Assembly: GCA_023417955.1 (NCBI GenBank)
Contig: JAEZDW010000290.1
Span: 1-15,154, forward strand
Origin: Bacteroidota bacterium
GTDB taxonomy: Bacteria; Bacteroidota; Bacteroidia; Cytophagales; Cyclobacteriaceae
Direction of reading: 5' to 3'
DNA: 15,154 nt
This document shows, in pieces, positions 6,869 through 14,815 of the stretch (within the stretch, counting starts at the first letter, position 1; every line of letters begins with the position of its first letter). Under the pieces are notes generated by a model. That model did not search any database. It was not told the origin of the DNA and saw only the letters and a list, made by a program, of their open reading frames with translations. The position numbers and the translations under genes were made by a program.

Positions 6869-9532
6869 ATGAAAATAAAGAAGACGTTACCATCTTCTCC
6901 GCTGGCCGGGAAACAGTTTAAGGCGCTGATCGAACACGCACACGATGGTGTAGTGCTTTATGGTGCCGATGGACATGTCCGTTATGCCACCCCGGCTGTT
7001 GCAAAGATTACCGGCTTTTCGCAACGTCACATACTCGGAAAAAAATGGGACAGCTTCATTCATCCGGGTGAAGCCGACGAAACGCGCAAGGCTGTTTTAA
7101 AACTGTTGAAACAACCCGGAAAGAGTATAACACTTATTCACAGGGTGAAACACAAGAGCGGCTCATACCTTTGGATCGAGTCGCGATTGACCAATCACGT
7201 TGACATTGCCGAAATAGGAGGAATCGTTTCAAACTTTCGCGACATCACCGCAACGCGACTTGCTGAGGAAAGGAGCCGCCGGGCACAGGGGCTACTTGAA
7301 ACGATTAATGAAAATGTTTCCGAAGGAATTTTTATGGGAATTCTCGGAAAACAATTTATCTACGCAAATGACGCGTTTCTTAAGATAACGGGCTTCGGAA
7401 GTTTTGCCGAACTCGAAAAAATTCGTCCTGAAAAAATATTCTCTGAAAAGAGCATACACAAGGAAGTCGTTCACGACCTGAAGAAAATCGGGTCGCTGCG
7501 TGATCGTCAGGTCAGCCTGAAGCGAAAGAATGGCGTCGGCTATTGGGGAGTACTAAACGTGCGGCTCCTGGAATACGAAGGTAAAGCGGGACATTTCGTC
7601 GGTACATTGCGCGACATCACAAAGGAAAAAGAGGCAGAGGTCCAATTGATCGAATCCCGAAACCTTTTCGACAACATCATTAACACAGTTGCAGCCCCGG
7701 TTTTCATAAAAGACGAGAAACACCGGTGGATAATGTGTAACGACAACTTCTGTAAACTTGTTGGTAAATCAAGAAAACACATCCTTGGTAAATCCGATCC
7801 TGATTTTGTAAGCGCAGATGAGGCAAAAGTCTTTTGGAAGGCAGATAACGAAACGCTGCGAACCGGGAAAACTGTTATCAACGAGGAGGTGCTTACGCTG
7901 CACGGGAATACCCATTATCTACTTACTGTTAAATCACGGTATATAAACGATAAGGGTAACAAGTTCATCATAGGATTTATCACCGACATCACTCATCTCC
8001 GTCGGGCGGAGCAGGAGATCAAGCACTTGAATGAAAACCTTGAAGGTGTTCTTGAGAGCTCCGATGAGTCGATTTTCTCAGTTGACAAAAATCTGAACTA
8101 CACTGCGTTCAATCAAAGACATAAAGAAATTATGTCGATGTTATACAACGGAAACATCGGCATTGGCAAAAACAAGATCAGATTTCTCCGTGGTCATCGC
8201 GATGCAAAGTGGGTGAAAGCCGAATTGCTGAGAGCGCTCACAGGCGAACACTTCGTGTCAGAACATTATCAGGACTTTGAGAAATACCAGGGATACATTC
8301 AAACGACCTATAATCCCATTCGAGGCGACAACGACGAGGTCAAAGGCGTAGCAGTTTTCGTGCAGGACATCACCGACAGAAAGCGTTATGAGAAAATCAT
8401 TAACGCAATTAACGCTAACCTGGAAGGAGTCATGGAGAGTACATCGGACGGTATTGTCGCTATGGACAGAAAGTTCACAATTACTCTTTTCAACAATTCC
8501 TTTGCTGAGGGATTCAATCGTCTTTTTGGAAGGCAAATATTAAGGGGAACGAAAGCATCCAAGGTTATACCTGCGCCAGTTTGGCTAAAGGTGAAAGGGT
8601 ACGTTGAAAAAGCACTGAAAGGAGTGCGATCAACGGTTGAGGAAACTTTCCCGAATGGACAAATACTCGAGACCTCGTTTAATCCGATTGCAGATCATCA
8701 GGGGATGATCACAGGAGCAACGGTGTTTGTGAAAAATATAACGACCCGAAAACATATCGAACGACGGAACAGGGCGCTGAATAAGGAACTGTCGAAGCAA
8801 AACAAGCAACTCGCCCGCCAGGAAGAAAGTTTGAAAGGTGCCTTAAAGGAGTTGAGCGATCGCAACTTTGAGCTCGACCAACTGATGTACAAGACATCCC
8901 ATGATCTTCGCTCGCCGTTAAGTTCCATTATTGGATTGGTGAACCTTGCACACCTTGACAACGATCCCTCTACATTCCGCGACTACCTTTCAAAAATAGA
9001 CGGCAGGGCACGCAAACTTGATGAGTTCATTCGATCAATGTTAGATTACGCGCGCGTTAACCGAATGGAGGCAGACTACGAAGAAGTAGATCTGCAGGCA
9101 CTTGTAAGTTCCTGTATTTCCGAACTGGAGCACATGGACTTTGGTCCGCAGATGAAAATCATTATGCAAATCGATGCGTCGTCGGGGCGATTGAGGAGCG
9201 ACAAACTTCGGCTTAGGATTATTGTATCCAACATCATAAGCAACGCGTTCAAATACCGGAATACCGACGTGGAAAGCTTCTTAAAGATTAGCGCCGGAGC
9301 ATCCAACGCGGCCGTCGTACTTTCGTTTGAAGACAACGGCATTGGCATCAAGGAGGAGCACCGCGCTAAGATTTTCAACATGTTCTACAGGGCAACGGAC
9401 AAATCGCAGGGTTCGGGGCTCGGAATGTATATTGTCAAACAGGCGGTTGAGAAACTGCGCGGAAAAATTGATCTTACAAGCGAATACGGCAAAGGAACGC
9501 GAATCACTATAACCTTACCCAACAATACATGA
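6869..9532 (+). CDS. Soluble five-PAS sensor histidine kinase
   Basis: This 887-aa cytoplasmic kinase has no signal peptide or membrane segment. Five PAS domains occupy about 15-130, 140-255, 262-378, 388-505 and 515-628; several end in the PAC-like DIT motif (RDIT, TDIT, QDIT, KNIT). A coiled coil (about 630-670) leads to HisKA with TSHDLRSPL (phospho-acceptor H678). The HATPase_c domain shows the N box (SNIISNAFKYRN, N788/N792), G1 box DNGIGI (822-827), an F-box-like segment FNMFYRA and G2 box GSGLG (848-852). All catalytic boxes are intact. There is no receiver domain, and no response regulator gene lies in the window. The frame is open upstream to 6734, but that would overlap the sensor by 125 bases with unlikely residues; the ATG at 6869, 10 bases after the sensor stop, fits far better. 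The pairing suggests it transmits the propeller protein's signal. PAS ligands are not predictable from sequence. Confidence 0.92.
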   Translation: MKIKKTLPSSPLAGKQFKALIEHAHDGVVLYGADGHVRYATPAVAKITGFSQRHILGKKWDSFIHPGEADETRKAVLKLLKQPGKSITLIHRVKHKSGSYLWIESRLTNHVDIAEIGGIVSNFRDITATRLAEERSRRAQGLLETINENVSEGIFMGILGKQFIYANDAFLKITGFGSFAELEKIRPEKIFSEKSIHKEVVHDLKKIGSLRDRQVSLKRKNGVGYWGVLNVRLLEYEGKAGHFVGTLRDITKEKEAEVQLIESRNLFDNIINTVAAPVFIKDEKHRWIMCNDNFCKLVGKSRKHILGKSDPDFVSADEAKVFWKADNETLRTGKTVINEEVLTLHGNTHYLLTVKSRYINDKGNKFIIGFITDITHLRRAEQEIKHLNENLEGVLESSDESIFSVDKNLNYTAFNQRHKEIMSMLYNGNIGIGKNKIRFLRGHRDAKWVKAELLRALTGEHFVSEHYQDFEKYQGYIQTTYNPIRGDNDEVKGVAVFVQDITDRKRYEKIINAINANLEGVMESTSDGIVAMDRKFTITLFNNSFAEGFNRLFGRQILRGTKASKVIPAPVWLKVKGYVEKALKGVRSTVEETFPNGQILETSFNPIADHQGMITGATVFVKNITTRKHIERRNRALNKELSKQNKQLARQEESLKGALKELSDRNFELDQLMYKTSHDLRSPLSSIIGLVNLAHLDNDPSTFRDYLSKIDGRARKLDEFIRSMLDYARVNRMEADYEEVDLQALVSSCISELEHMDFGPQMKIIMQIDASSGRLRSDKLRLRIIVSNIISNAFKYRNTDVESFLKISAGASNAAVVLSFEDNGIGIKEEHRAKIFNMFYRATDKSQGSGLGMYIVKQAVEKLRGKIDLTSEYGKGTRITITLPNNT

Positions 9533-10050
9533 TGAACGAAGTTTTCTCACCGGCAAACGTTCCCACATTTTACCAGGGGTATGTAGGCCACTCAAAAAAT
9601 TACCAGATTGACGAGGCATTGCAGATTGCTGACGAAAAGAGAGCAAGTCTTGTTGCGTCTATTCCCGAGGCCCTTGGGACGTACGCCTATGCCGACGGCA
9701 AGTGGACAATTAAAGAAGTGTTGACACATATGATGGACGCGGAACGCGTGTTTTGTTACCGCGCATTATGTTTCGGCCGAAAGGATCCCACTCCCTTACC
9801 TGGCTTTGATGAAAATTCCTATGTTCCAAACTCCAATGCGCACGCGCGTACGATAAAAGAAATCGCAGAGGCGATGTCGCGACTCCGTTTGTCCACCCGG
9901 GATCTCTTCCAGTCATTTACTAAAGAAATGCTTGACCTCGAAGGCGAGGCGAACAAAACGCGCCTCACCGTGAGAGCAATCGGATACATCATCGCCGGCC
10001 ACGAGCTGCATCATTTGTCCATTCTTACCGAACGCTATCTGAAGCAATGA
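9529..10050 (+). CDS. DinB-superfamily protein (YfiT/DinB_2 type)
   Basis: This 173-aa protein has the four-helix DinB/YfiT fold pattern. Its first helix region has DEALQIADEKRASLVASIPEALGTYAYADGKWTIKEVL, with KWTIKEVLTHMMDAER as the hallmark. The three metal-ligand histidines expected of the family are H67 (THMMDAE), H158 and H162 (GHELHHLSIL). Members are metal-dependent, and some are thiol transferases using bacillithiol or a similar cofactor; others have no known activity, so no substrate is assigned. Its ATG overlaps the kinase stop in ATGA (9529-9532), and its own stop overlaps the next start the same way (10047-10050). This points to translational coupling within one operon. ATG codons occur at both 9529 and 9532, so the start is uncertain by one codon. 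Confidence 0.85.
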   Translation: MMNEVFSPANVPTFYQGYVGHSKNYQIDEALQIADEKRASLVASIPEALGTYAYADGKWTIKEVLTHMMDAERVFCYRALCFGRKDPTPLPGFDENSYVPNSNAHARTIKEIAEAMSRLRLSTRDLFQSFTKEMLDLEGEANKTRLTVRAIGYIIAGHELHHLSILTERYLKQ

Positions 10051-11339
10051 TGCGGATCTGCTTCCTGTGGGTCGGCGTGTTGATATTCTTTCAAGCGTGC
10101 TCGCCAATATCAAAAGGCAGGCTGAACCGCGCTTTTGCCGAAACGGAAACCAAATTCCAGGATCATACCGGGTTTGTCATAATTGATCCTGAAAGGAGCA
10201 AAACGATTTTTGAGTATCAGGCGGATCGATACTTTACCCCCGCATCAAACACAAAAATCCTCACGCTGTTTACAGCATTTACTGTACTCGGAGATTCGTT
10301 GCCGGGATTGCGCTATACCATTAAACAAGACTCTTTGATTTTCTGGGGGACCGGTGATCCATCTTTTCTTAATCACCTGTGTTATTCGAACGATCGCGTT
10401 TATCAGTTCCTCAAAAACAGTCCGATGCCGATTTATTTTTCCCCTTCAAATTCGTTCATGTCGCATTTTGGACCGGGCTGGGCGTGGAGTGATTACGATG
10501 AAAACTACTCACAGGAACGGTCGGTATTTCCAATGTATGGCAATAGTTTTCAGGTGTTGCCCCTGCCCGATCAAATTCTCGCCGTGCCCCCGTTCTTCAG
10601 GAAATTTCTTTCGGTAGGTGATCGCAGGAGAAATGCCGACGTCGATCGTGACATTGCGTCGAACGACTTTGTGCTTCATCCCGGAAGCAACGGCCGGTTT
10701 GTTGACATGCTGGTACCTTTCAAAACAAGTCCGCAACTAGTCGTCGACCTGTTAAAGGATACCCTCCGACGTGATGTAGGCCTCGTCCGGAAGCCGATCG
10801 ATCATCAGGCGCGAACTTTGTTCAGTGTTCCGGCGGACAGCGTCTACAAGGTGATGATGCAGGAGAGCGATAACCACATGGCGGAGCAGTTGTTGCTGAT
10901 GTGTGCAGGAGTGCTTTCAGATTCATTAATGCCAGAAATCGCAATCCGCTACATGAAGAAGAATCACTTTTCTGATCTCGAAGATGCTCCTAATTGGCGC
11001 GACGGGTCAGGACTGTCTCGCTACAATCTTTTTACTCCGCGCTTCGTTGCCGGTGTATGGGGTAAGCTTTATGAACGCGTACCGAGAGAACGGCTGTTTC
11101 CCCTTCTGGCAACCGGCGGCCGAAGTGGAACAATAAAGAGGTTATTTGCCGGAAAAGAACCTTACGTTTTTGCCAAGACGGGCACATTGAGTAATAACCA
11201 CAGCCTAAGCGGCTTTTTGGTAACCAAAAAAGGCAAGACGCTCATTTTTTCTTTTATGAATGCTAACTATGTTGCTTCGGTAAGTTCAATTCGAACGAAC
11301 ATGCAACGCATACTGGATCTCTTTTATGAACACTATTAA
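10047..11339 (+). CDS. dacB: PBP4-type D-alanyl-D-alanine carboxypeptidase/endopeptidase lipoprotein
   Basis: This is a class C penicillin-binding protein (peptidase S13). Such enzymes trim the terminal D-Ala of peptidoglycan stems or cut cross-links in the periplasm. The 430-aa product starts with a lipoprotein signal whose lipobox is FQAC (15-18), so the mature form is lipid-anchored at C18. The active-site triad motifs are all present: SNTK (S67, K70), SDN (274-276) and KTG (377-379). The family motif DGSGLSRYN is at about 319-327. The region between SNTK and SDN is the family's usual inserted domain, although the total is shorter than the roughly 480 aa of proteobacterial PBP4. ATG codons occur at 10047 and 10050; the first forms ATGA with the DinB stop. 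The 3' end overlaps the GH3 gene by 14 bases, and both act on murein. Confidence 0.93.
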   Translation: MMRICFLWVGVLIFFQACSPISKGRLNRAFAETETKFQDHTGFVIIDPERSKTIFEYQADRYFTPASNTKILTLFTAFTVLGDSLPGLRYTIKQDSLIFWGTGDPSFLNHLCYSNDRVYQFLKNSPMPIYFSPSNSFMSHFGPGWAWSDYDENYSQERSVFPMYGNSFQVLPLPDQILAVPPFFRKFLSVGDRRRNADVDRDIASNDFVLHPGSNGRFVDMLVPFKTSPQLVVDLLKDTLRRDVGLVRKPIDHQARTLFSVPADSVYKVMMQESDNHMAEQLLLMCAGVLSDSLMPEIAIRYMKKNHFSDLEDAPNWRDGSGLSRYNLFTPRFVAGVWGKLYERVPRERLFPLLATGGRSGTIKRLFAGKEPYVFAKTGTLSNNHSLSGFLVTKKGKTLIFSFMNANYVASVSSIRTNMQRILDLFYEHY

Positions 11340-12618
11340 TCGACCGACGCATTTGAGACAGAGCCTGATTGGTGCACTCTTTCTGTTCTGCGCTTTACAG
11401 ACACATGCACAGCAGGGACGCGACAGCCTGGATATCAAGATCGGGCAAATGATCCTGATTGGCTTTCCAAAAGCCCAGGTTGATCCTCAGGTACTTCGTG
11501 AGATAAGCGAAGGCAAAGCAGGGGCGATTATTATTTTTGAAAAGAATATCCCTCCGAAAAATTCATTTGCCGAACTGAAGCGAATTATCTGGACGTATCA
11601 GAAAGCTGCACCAATCCCGTTGTTCGTTAGCATTGATCAGGAAGGAGGAAGAGTCAATCGCCTGAAAGATAAATACGGATTTCCGAGGTCAATTACCGCA
11701 CAGGCTATGGGAAAGTCCAATTCGCTTGACTCCGTTCGATTCTATGCTGAAGCGACCGCATCAACGTTAGCGGGATTGGGTATCAATGTGAATTTTGCAC
11801 CTGTAGTCGATCTGGCAGCCAATCCTACCAATCCTGTAATAGTCAGAAGTGGTCGAGCCTTTTCAAATAATGAAGATTCGGTTGCGCTGCTTGCGAAAGA
11901 ATTTATAATTCAACATCGCCGCTACAATGTCCTTACCGCTTTGAAGCATTTTCCTGGTCACGGCAGTTCAATCGCAGATACACACCTCGGCATAGCTGAC
12001 GTGACAAACACGTGGACGGATCGCGAACTTGCGCCTTACAAGTCTCTTATTTCCGAAGGGTACGCTGATGCCGTGATGTCGGCGCACATTGTAAACAAAA
12101 AGCTGGACTCGAAAGCTCTGCCAGGAACTTTGTCGAATGAAATCCTGACAGGCATCCTCCGAAAGCAACTGGGTTTTAACGGCCTTGTCTTCAGCGACGA
12201 CATGCAGATGCACGCAATAACCAAACACTACGGACTTGAAGAAGCAATCCGCCTGGCGATAAATGCAGGCATTGACATTATGACGTTTTCAAACAACATC
12301 GTGGGAAGCGAAGAACGTACGGTTGATAAAGTCCATAGTATCATTAAGAAACTTGTTGCATCAGGAGCAATCAGCGAGGAAAGAATCAATGAGAGCTATG
12401 GCAGAATCATGGCTGCGAAGAAACGCATTGCAACGGAATGGAAAGAAGGTGAACTGGAAACGACGCTGGCGGAAAGGGAACGTCGGATTGCAGAGTTGGA
12501 AACCAGGTTAGCGGAGGTAATTGCGGAGAAGGAAAAACTGGCCGCACAGCAGTTGGCCACGCCGGAGCCGGAAGATGCCGGGAAATCTAAAAAGTCAAAG
12601 AAGAAAAAGAATCGCTAA
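11326..12618 (+). CDS. GH3 beta-N-acetylhexosaminidase (NagZ-like) with C-terminal coiled coil
   Basis: A glycoside hydrolase family 3 enzyme of NagZ type, which removes non-reducing GlcNAc from muropeptides or wall sugars. A signal peptide (about 1-28, cleavage after THA) sends it to the periplasm, unlike cytoplasmic E. coli NagZ. Motifs are SIDQEGGRVNRL (102-113), KHFPGHG (207-213), DTH (218-220, the Asp-His acid/base dyad typical of NagZ) and FSDDMQM with nucleophile D291. The TIM-barrel catalytic domain ends near residue 368. Residues about 371-408 form a heptad-like charged coiled coil (ERERRIAELETRLAEVIAE), then a PEPED linker and a very lysine-rich tail (KKSKKKKNR). Such a tail is not part of the family core. 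It is also not the beta-lactamase-like domain I recall being fused to many Bacteroidota homologues. Expression is coupled to the PBP4 gene through a 14-base overlap. Confidence 0.92.
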   Translation: MNTINRPTHLRQSLIGALFLFCALQTHAQQGRDSLDIKIGQMILIGFPKAQVDPQVLREISEGKAGAIIIFEKNIPPKNSFAELKRIIWTYQKAAPIPLFVSIDQEGGRVNRLKDKYGFPRSITAQAMGKSNSLDSVRFYAEATASTLAGLGINVNFAPVVDLAANPTNPVIVRSGRAFSNNEDSVALLAKEFIIQHRRYNVLTALKHFPGHGSSIADTHLGIADVTNTWTDRELAPYKSLISEGYADAVMSAHIVNKKLDSKALPGTLSNEILTGILRKQLGFNGLVFSDDMQMHAITKHYGLEEAIRLAINAGIDIMTFSNNIVGSEERTVDKVHSIIKKLVASGAISEERINESYGRIMAAKKRIATEWKEGELETTLAERERRIAELETRLAEVIAEKEKLAAQQLATPEPEDAGKSKKSKKKKNR

Positions 12619-12635
12619 CGACTTCAAACAATAAA

Positions 12636-13436
12636 ATGGAGGTCTTTAGAATAAATAATGAAACATCCGGGCGTGTGCCCATCATAGTGAGTGTGCCGCA
12701 TTCGGGAACCTACATTCCCGAAGACCTGCGCGACGAATATGACGCAGATCTGATCCATAAACAGGTTGATGCTGACAAATTCGTTGACCAACTATATGAA
12801 TTTGCTCCGGGTATGGGTATGCGAATGATTATCGCGACGCATAGCCGTTGGGTTATTGACTTGAACCGTGATCCTGAAAGTAAGCCGCTTTATACGGATG
12901 GACGGATAATCACTGGTCTCTGCCCGGTGCTTGATTTTCAGGGGCACCACCTTTACCGTGATAGGCGCGAAGAAGTGCCCTCAGGCGAAGTCAGTCGCAG
13001 ACTCAAAGCATATTACACGCCATATCACGATGCACTCGGTGAGATCTTGCGTGACTCGATCAGCCAGTTCGGAAAAGTTTTGCTTTGGGATTGTCACAGT
13101 ATTCGTCAATATGTTCCAACGATTCATGCACAACCCTTTCCCGATCTGATACTCGGTGACAACGATGGTAACTCCGCGGGAACATTGCTTACGGAAATTG
13201 CTTCGAAGTCACTACCAGATGGAGAATATTCATTCAGGAATAACTTCCTTTTCAAGGGAGGCTACATTACGCGGCACTATGGAAATCCAGGCGAAAATCA
13301 ACATGCCTTGCAGCTCGAAATGACGAAGGTGAATTACATGGATGATGACCAGGTGCTGTTCGACGCCCGGCGGGCCGGAAAAATGCAGGAACATCTCAAG
13401 CGCATGTTTGATAAGTTAATAACCGCGTTGACCTGA
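12636..13436 (+). CDS. hutG: N-formylglutamate amidohydrolase (HutG)
   Basis: HutG hydrolyses N-formyl-L-glutamate to L-glutamate and formate, the last step of the five-step histidine utilisation pathway. The 266-aa length fits Pseudomonas-type HutG (about 267 aa). Family motifs are VSVPHSG (18-24), DKFVDQLY (47-54), IDLNRDP (74-80), WDCHS (151-155), KGGYITRHYG (207-216) and ALQLEM (224-229); the His/Asp/Glu in these are the expected metal-site residues. It follows the GH3 gene after 17 bases and shares one base with hutF (stop TGA at 13434-13436, next ATG at 13436). It acts directly on the HutF product, so the pair is a metabolic unit. HutG-like proteins can also be arginine-pathway hydrolases, but the hutF neighbour makes HutG the strong call. 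Confidence 0.95.
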   Translation: MEVFRINNETSGRVPIIVSVPHSGTYIPEDLRDEYDADLIHKQVDADKFVDQLYEFAPGMGMRMIIATHSRWVIDLNRDPESKPLYTDGRIITGLCPVLDFQGHHLYRDRREEVPSGEVSRRLKAYYTPYHDALGEILRDSISQFGKVLLWDCHSIRQYVPTIHAQPFPDLILGDNDGNSAGTLLTEIASKSLPDGEYSFRNNFLFKGGYITRHYGNPGENQHALQLEMTKVNYMDDDQVLFDARRAGKMQEHLKRMFDKLITALT

Positions 13437-14815
13437 TGAAGGACAGAATCACCCGGCTTTTCAAATTTGATGCGTTGCTGCTAAAACAAGGCTGGATGAA
13501 ACCGGCATATGTCGGCGTGGGTACCAATGGAGTGATCGTTTTTCTTTCTGACCGCCCTCCGGAAAATCCTCACGGTCTTGAGTCGGTGGCAGGGTTGGCA
13601 TTACCCGGATTCCCAAACGCGCACTCACACGCTTTTCAGTACGCAATGGCCGGGATGGCAGAGAAACATCAACCCGGTACCAATGATGATTTCTGGAGTT
13701 GGCGGGAGGCTATGTATGAGTGCGCACTCAGTCTTGACCCGGAACAGATCGAAGCTGTCGCTGCCATGGTGTATTCGGAGATGTTACGACGGGGCTATAC
13801 GCACGTCGCCGAGTTCCACTATTTGCATCACGATACAAAAGGTCTTCCATATCAGAATATAGCCGAAACCGGCGAACGATTGCTTGCCGCGGCTGAACAT
13901 GCAGGAATAAGAATTACACTGATTCCGGTGTTTTATCAAATGGGTGGATTCGGAAAGGAACCTATGCCGAGGCAACGGAGGTTCATCTGCTCGCATCCGG
14001 AAGAATATCTTAAGCTACTTGACGCAACCCGGACAGCGGTCTCGAAATCAGGGAACGCACAGCTCGGCTTTGGCGTCCATTCATTGCGCGCCGCGACTGC
14101 TGCAGATCTCATTGCCGTTTTCGAATCCGGACCGAAAGACCTCCCCTTTCATATTCACGCAGCTGAGCAACTGCAGGAAGTTGAAGACTGCCAAACATTT
14201 CTGAAACGTCGTCCCGTCGAATGGCTTTTGGAAAACCTTCCATTGCAGGAGCGGTTTAACCTCGTGCACTGTACACATCTTAACGATAGTGAAGTAAAAC
14301 GCCTGGCAGCAAGTGGTGCTCAAGTCGTTTTGTGTCCTGGTACGGAAGGAAATCTCGGAGATGGGATTTTTCGCTTAAAGGACTATGCGAACCATTATGG
14401 AAGCTGGTGTATAGGGACAGATAGTCATATAAGTCTTAATCCTTTTGAGGATTTACGCTGGCTGGATTACGCGCAGCGACTCACAACGCATAAACGAAAC
14501 ACATTTGACGATGCAGCGACTGTGTTTCTGACCAAGTGTATAACCGGCGGAAGAAAAGCAATGGGTTTAACAGAGCACAACTTCTTCGAAGAGGGCAACC
14601 CATTCGATGCAGTCGTCTTCCGGTCGAACACACCTTTGTTGAATATGACACGAAAGGAACACATACTTTCGTCGATCCTGTATACCTGTGATGCTGCCGA
14701 CATATCCGGGACTATCATTGACGGACGTTGGGTCGTCAAGGATGGCGTTGCTCAGAACAGTGCTGCTATCCGAAAGAATTTTGACCACACCCTGAATGAG
14801 TTAAGTCGTAGATGA
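13436..14815 (+). CDS. hutF: Formimidoylglutamate deiminase (HutF)
   Basis: HutF is an amidohydrolase-superfamily enzyme that deaminates N-formimidoyl-L-glutamate to N-formylglutamate plus ammonia. The 459-aa protein shows NAHSHAFQ (H63, H65), FHIHAAEQ (H241, E244), VHCTH (H278) and GTDSH (D329). The spacing H241 to E244, H278 and D329 equals that recalled for Pseudomonas aeruginosa HutF (H232, E235, H269, D320), so the zinc site and catalytic residues look complete. The motif NPFEDLRWLDYAQR is also typical of HutF. It begins in the hutG stop, which implies translational coupling. A sister family, guanine or cytosine deaminases, shares the fold, but the HutG neighbour and motifs favour HutF. 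The HutH, HutU and HutI steps must be encoded elsewhere if the pathway operates. The 3' end overlaps the next gene by 4 bases (ATGA). Confidence 0.95.
   Translation: MKDRITRLFKFDALLLKQGWMKPAYVGVGTNGVIVFLSDRPPENPHGLESVAGLALPGFPNAHSHAFQYAMAGMAEKHQPGTNDDFWSWREAMYECALSLDPEQIEAVAAMVYSEMLRRGYTHVAEFHYLHHDTKGLPYQNIAETGERLLAAAEHAGIRITLIPVFYQMGGFGKEPMPRQRRFICSHPEEYLKLLDATRTAVSKSGNAQLGFGVHSLRAATAADLIAVFESGPKDLPFHIHAAEQLQEVEDCQTFLKRRPVEWLLENLPLQERFNLVHCTHLNDSEVKRLAASGAQVVLCPGTEGNLGDGIFRLKDYANHYGSWCIGTDSHISLNPFEDLRWLDYAQRLTTHKRNTFDDAATVFLTKCITGGRKAMGLTEHNFFEEGNPFDAVVFRSNTPLLNMTRKEHILSSILYTCDAADISGTIIDGRWVVKDGVAQNSAAIRKNFDHTLNELSRR

Noticed and set aside
8258..8536. 92-aa minus-strand frame inside the kinase
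   Set aside because: It lies wholly within a well-supported gene with five PAS domains, and its translation shows no domain or motif.
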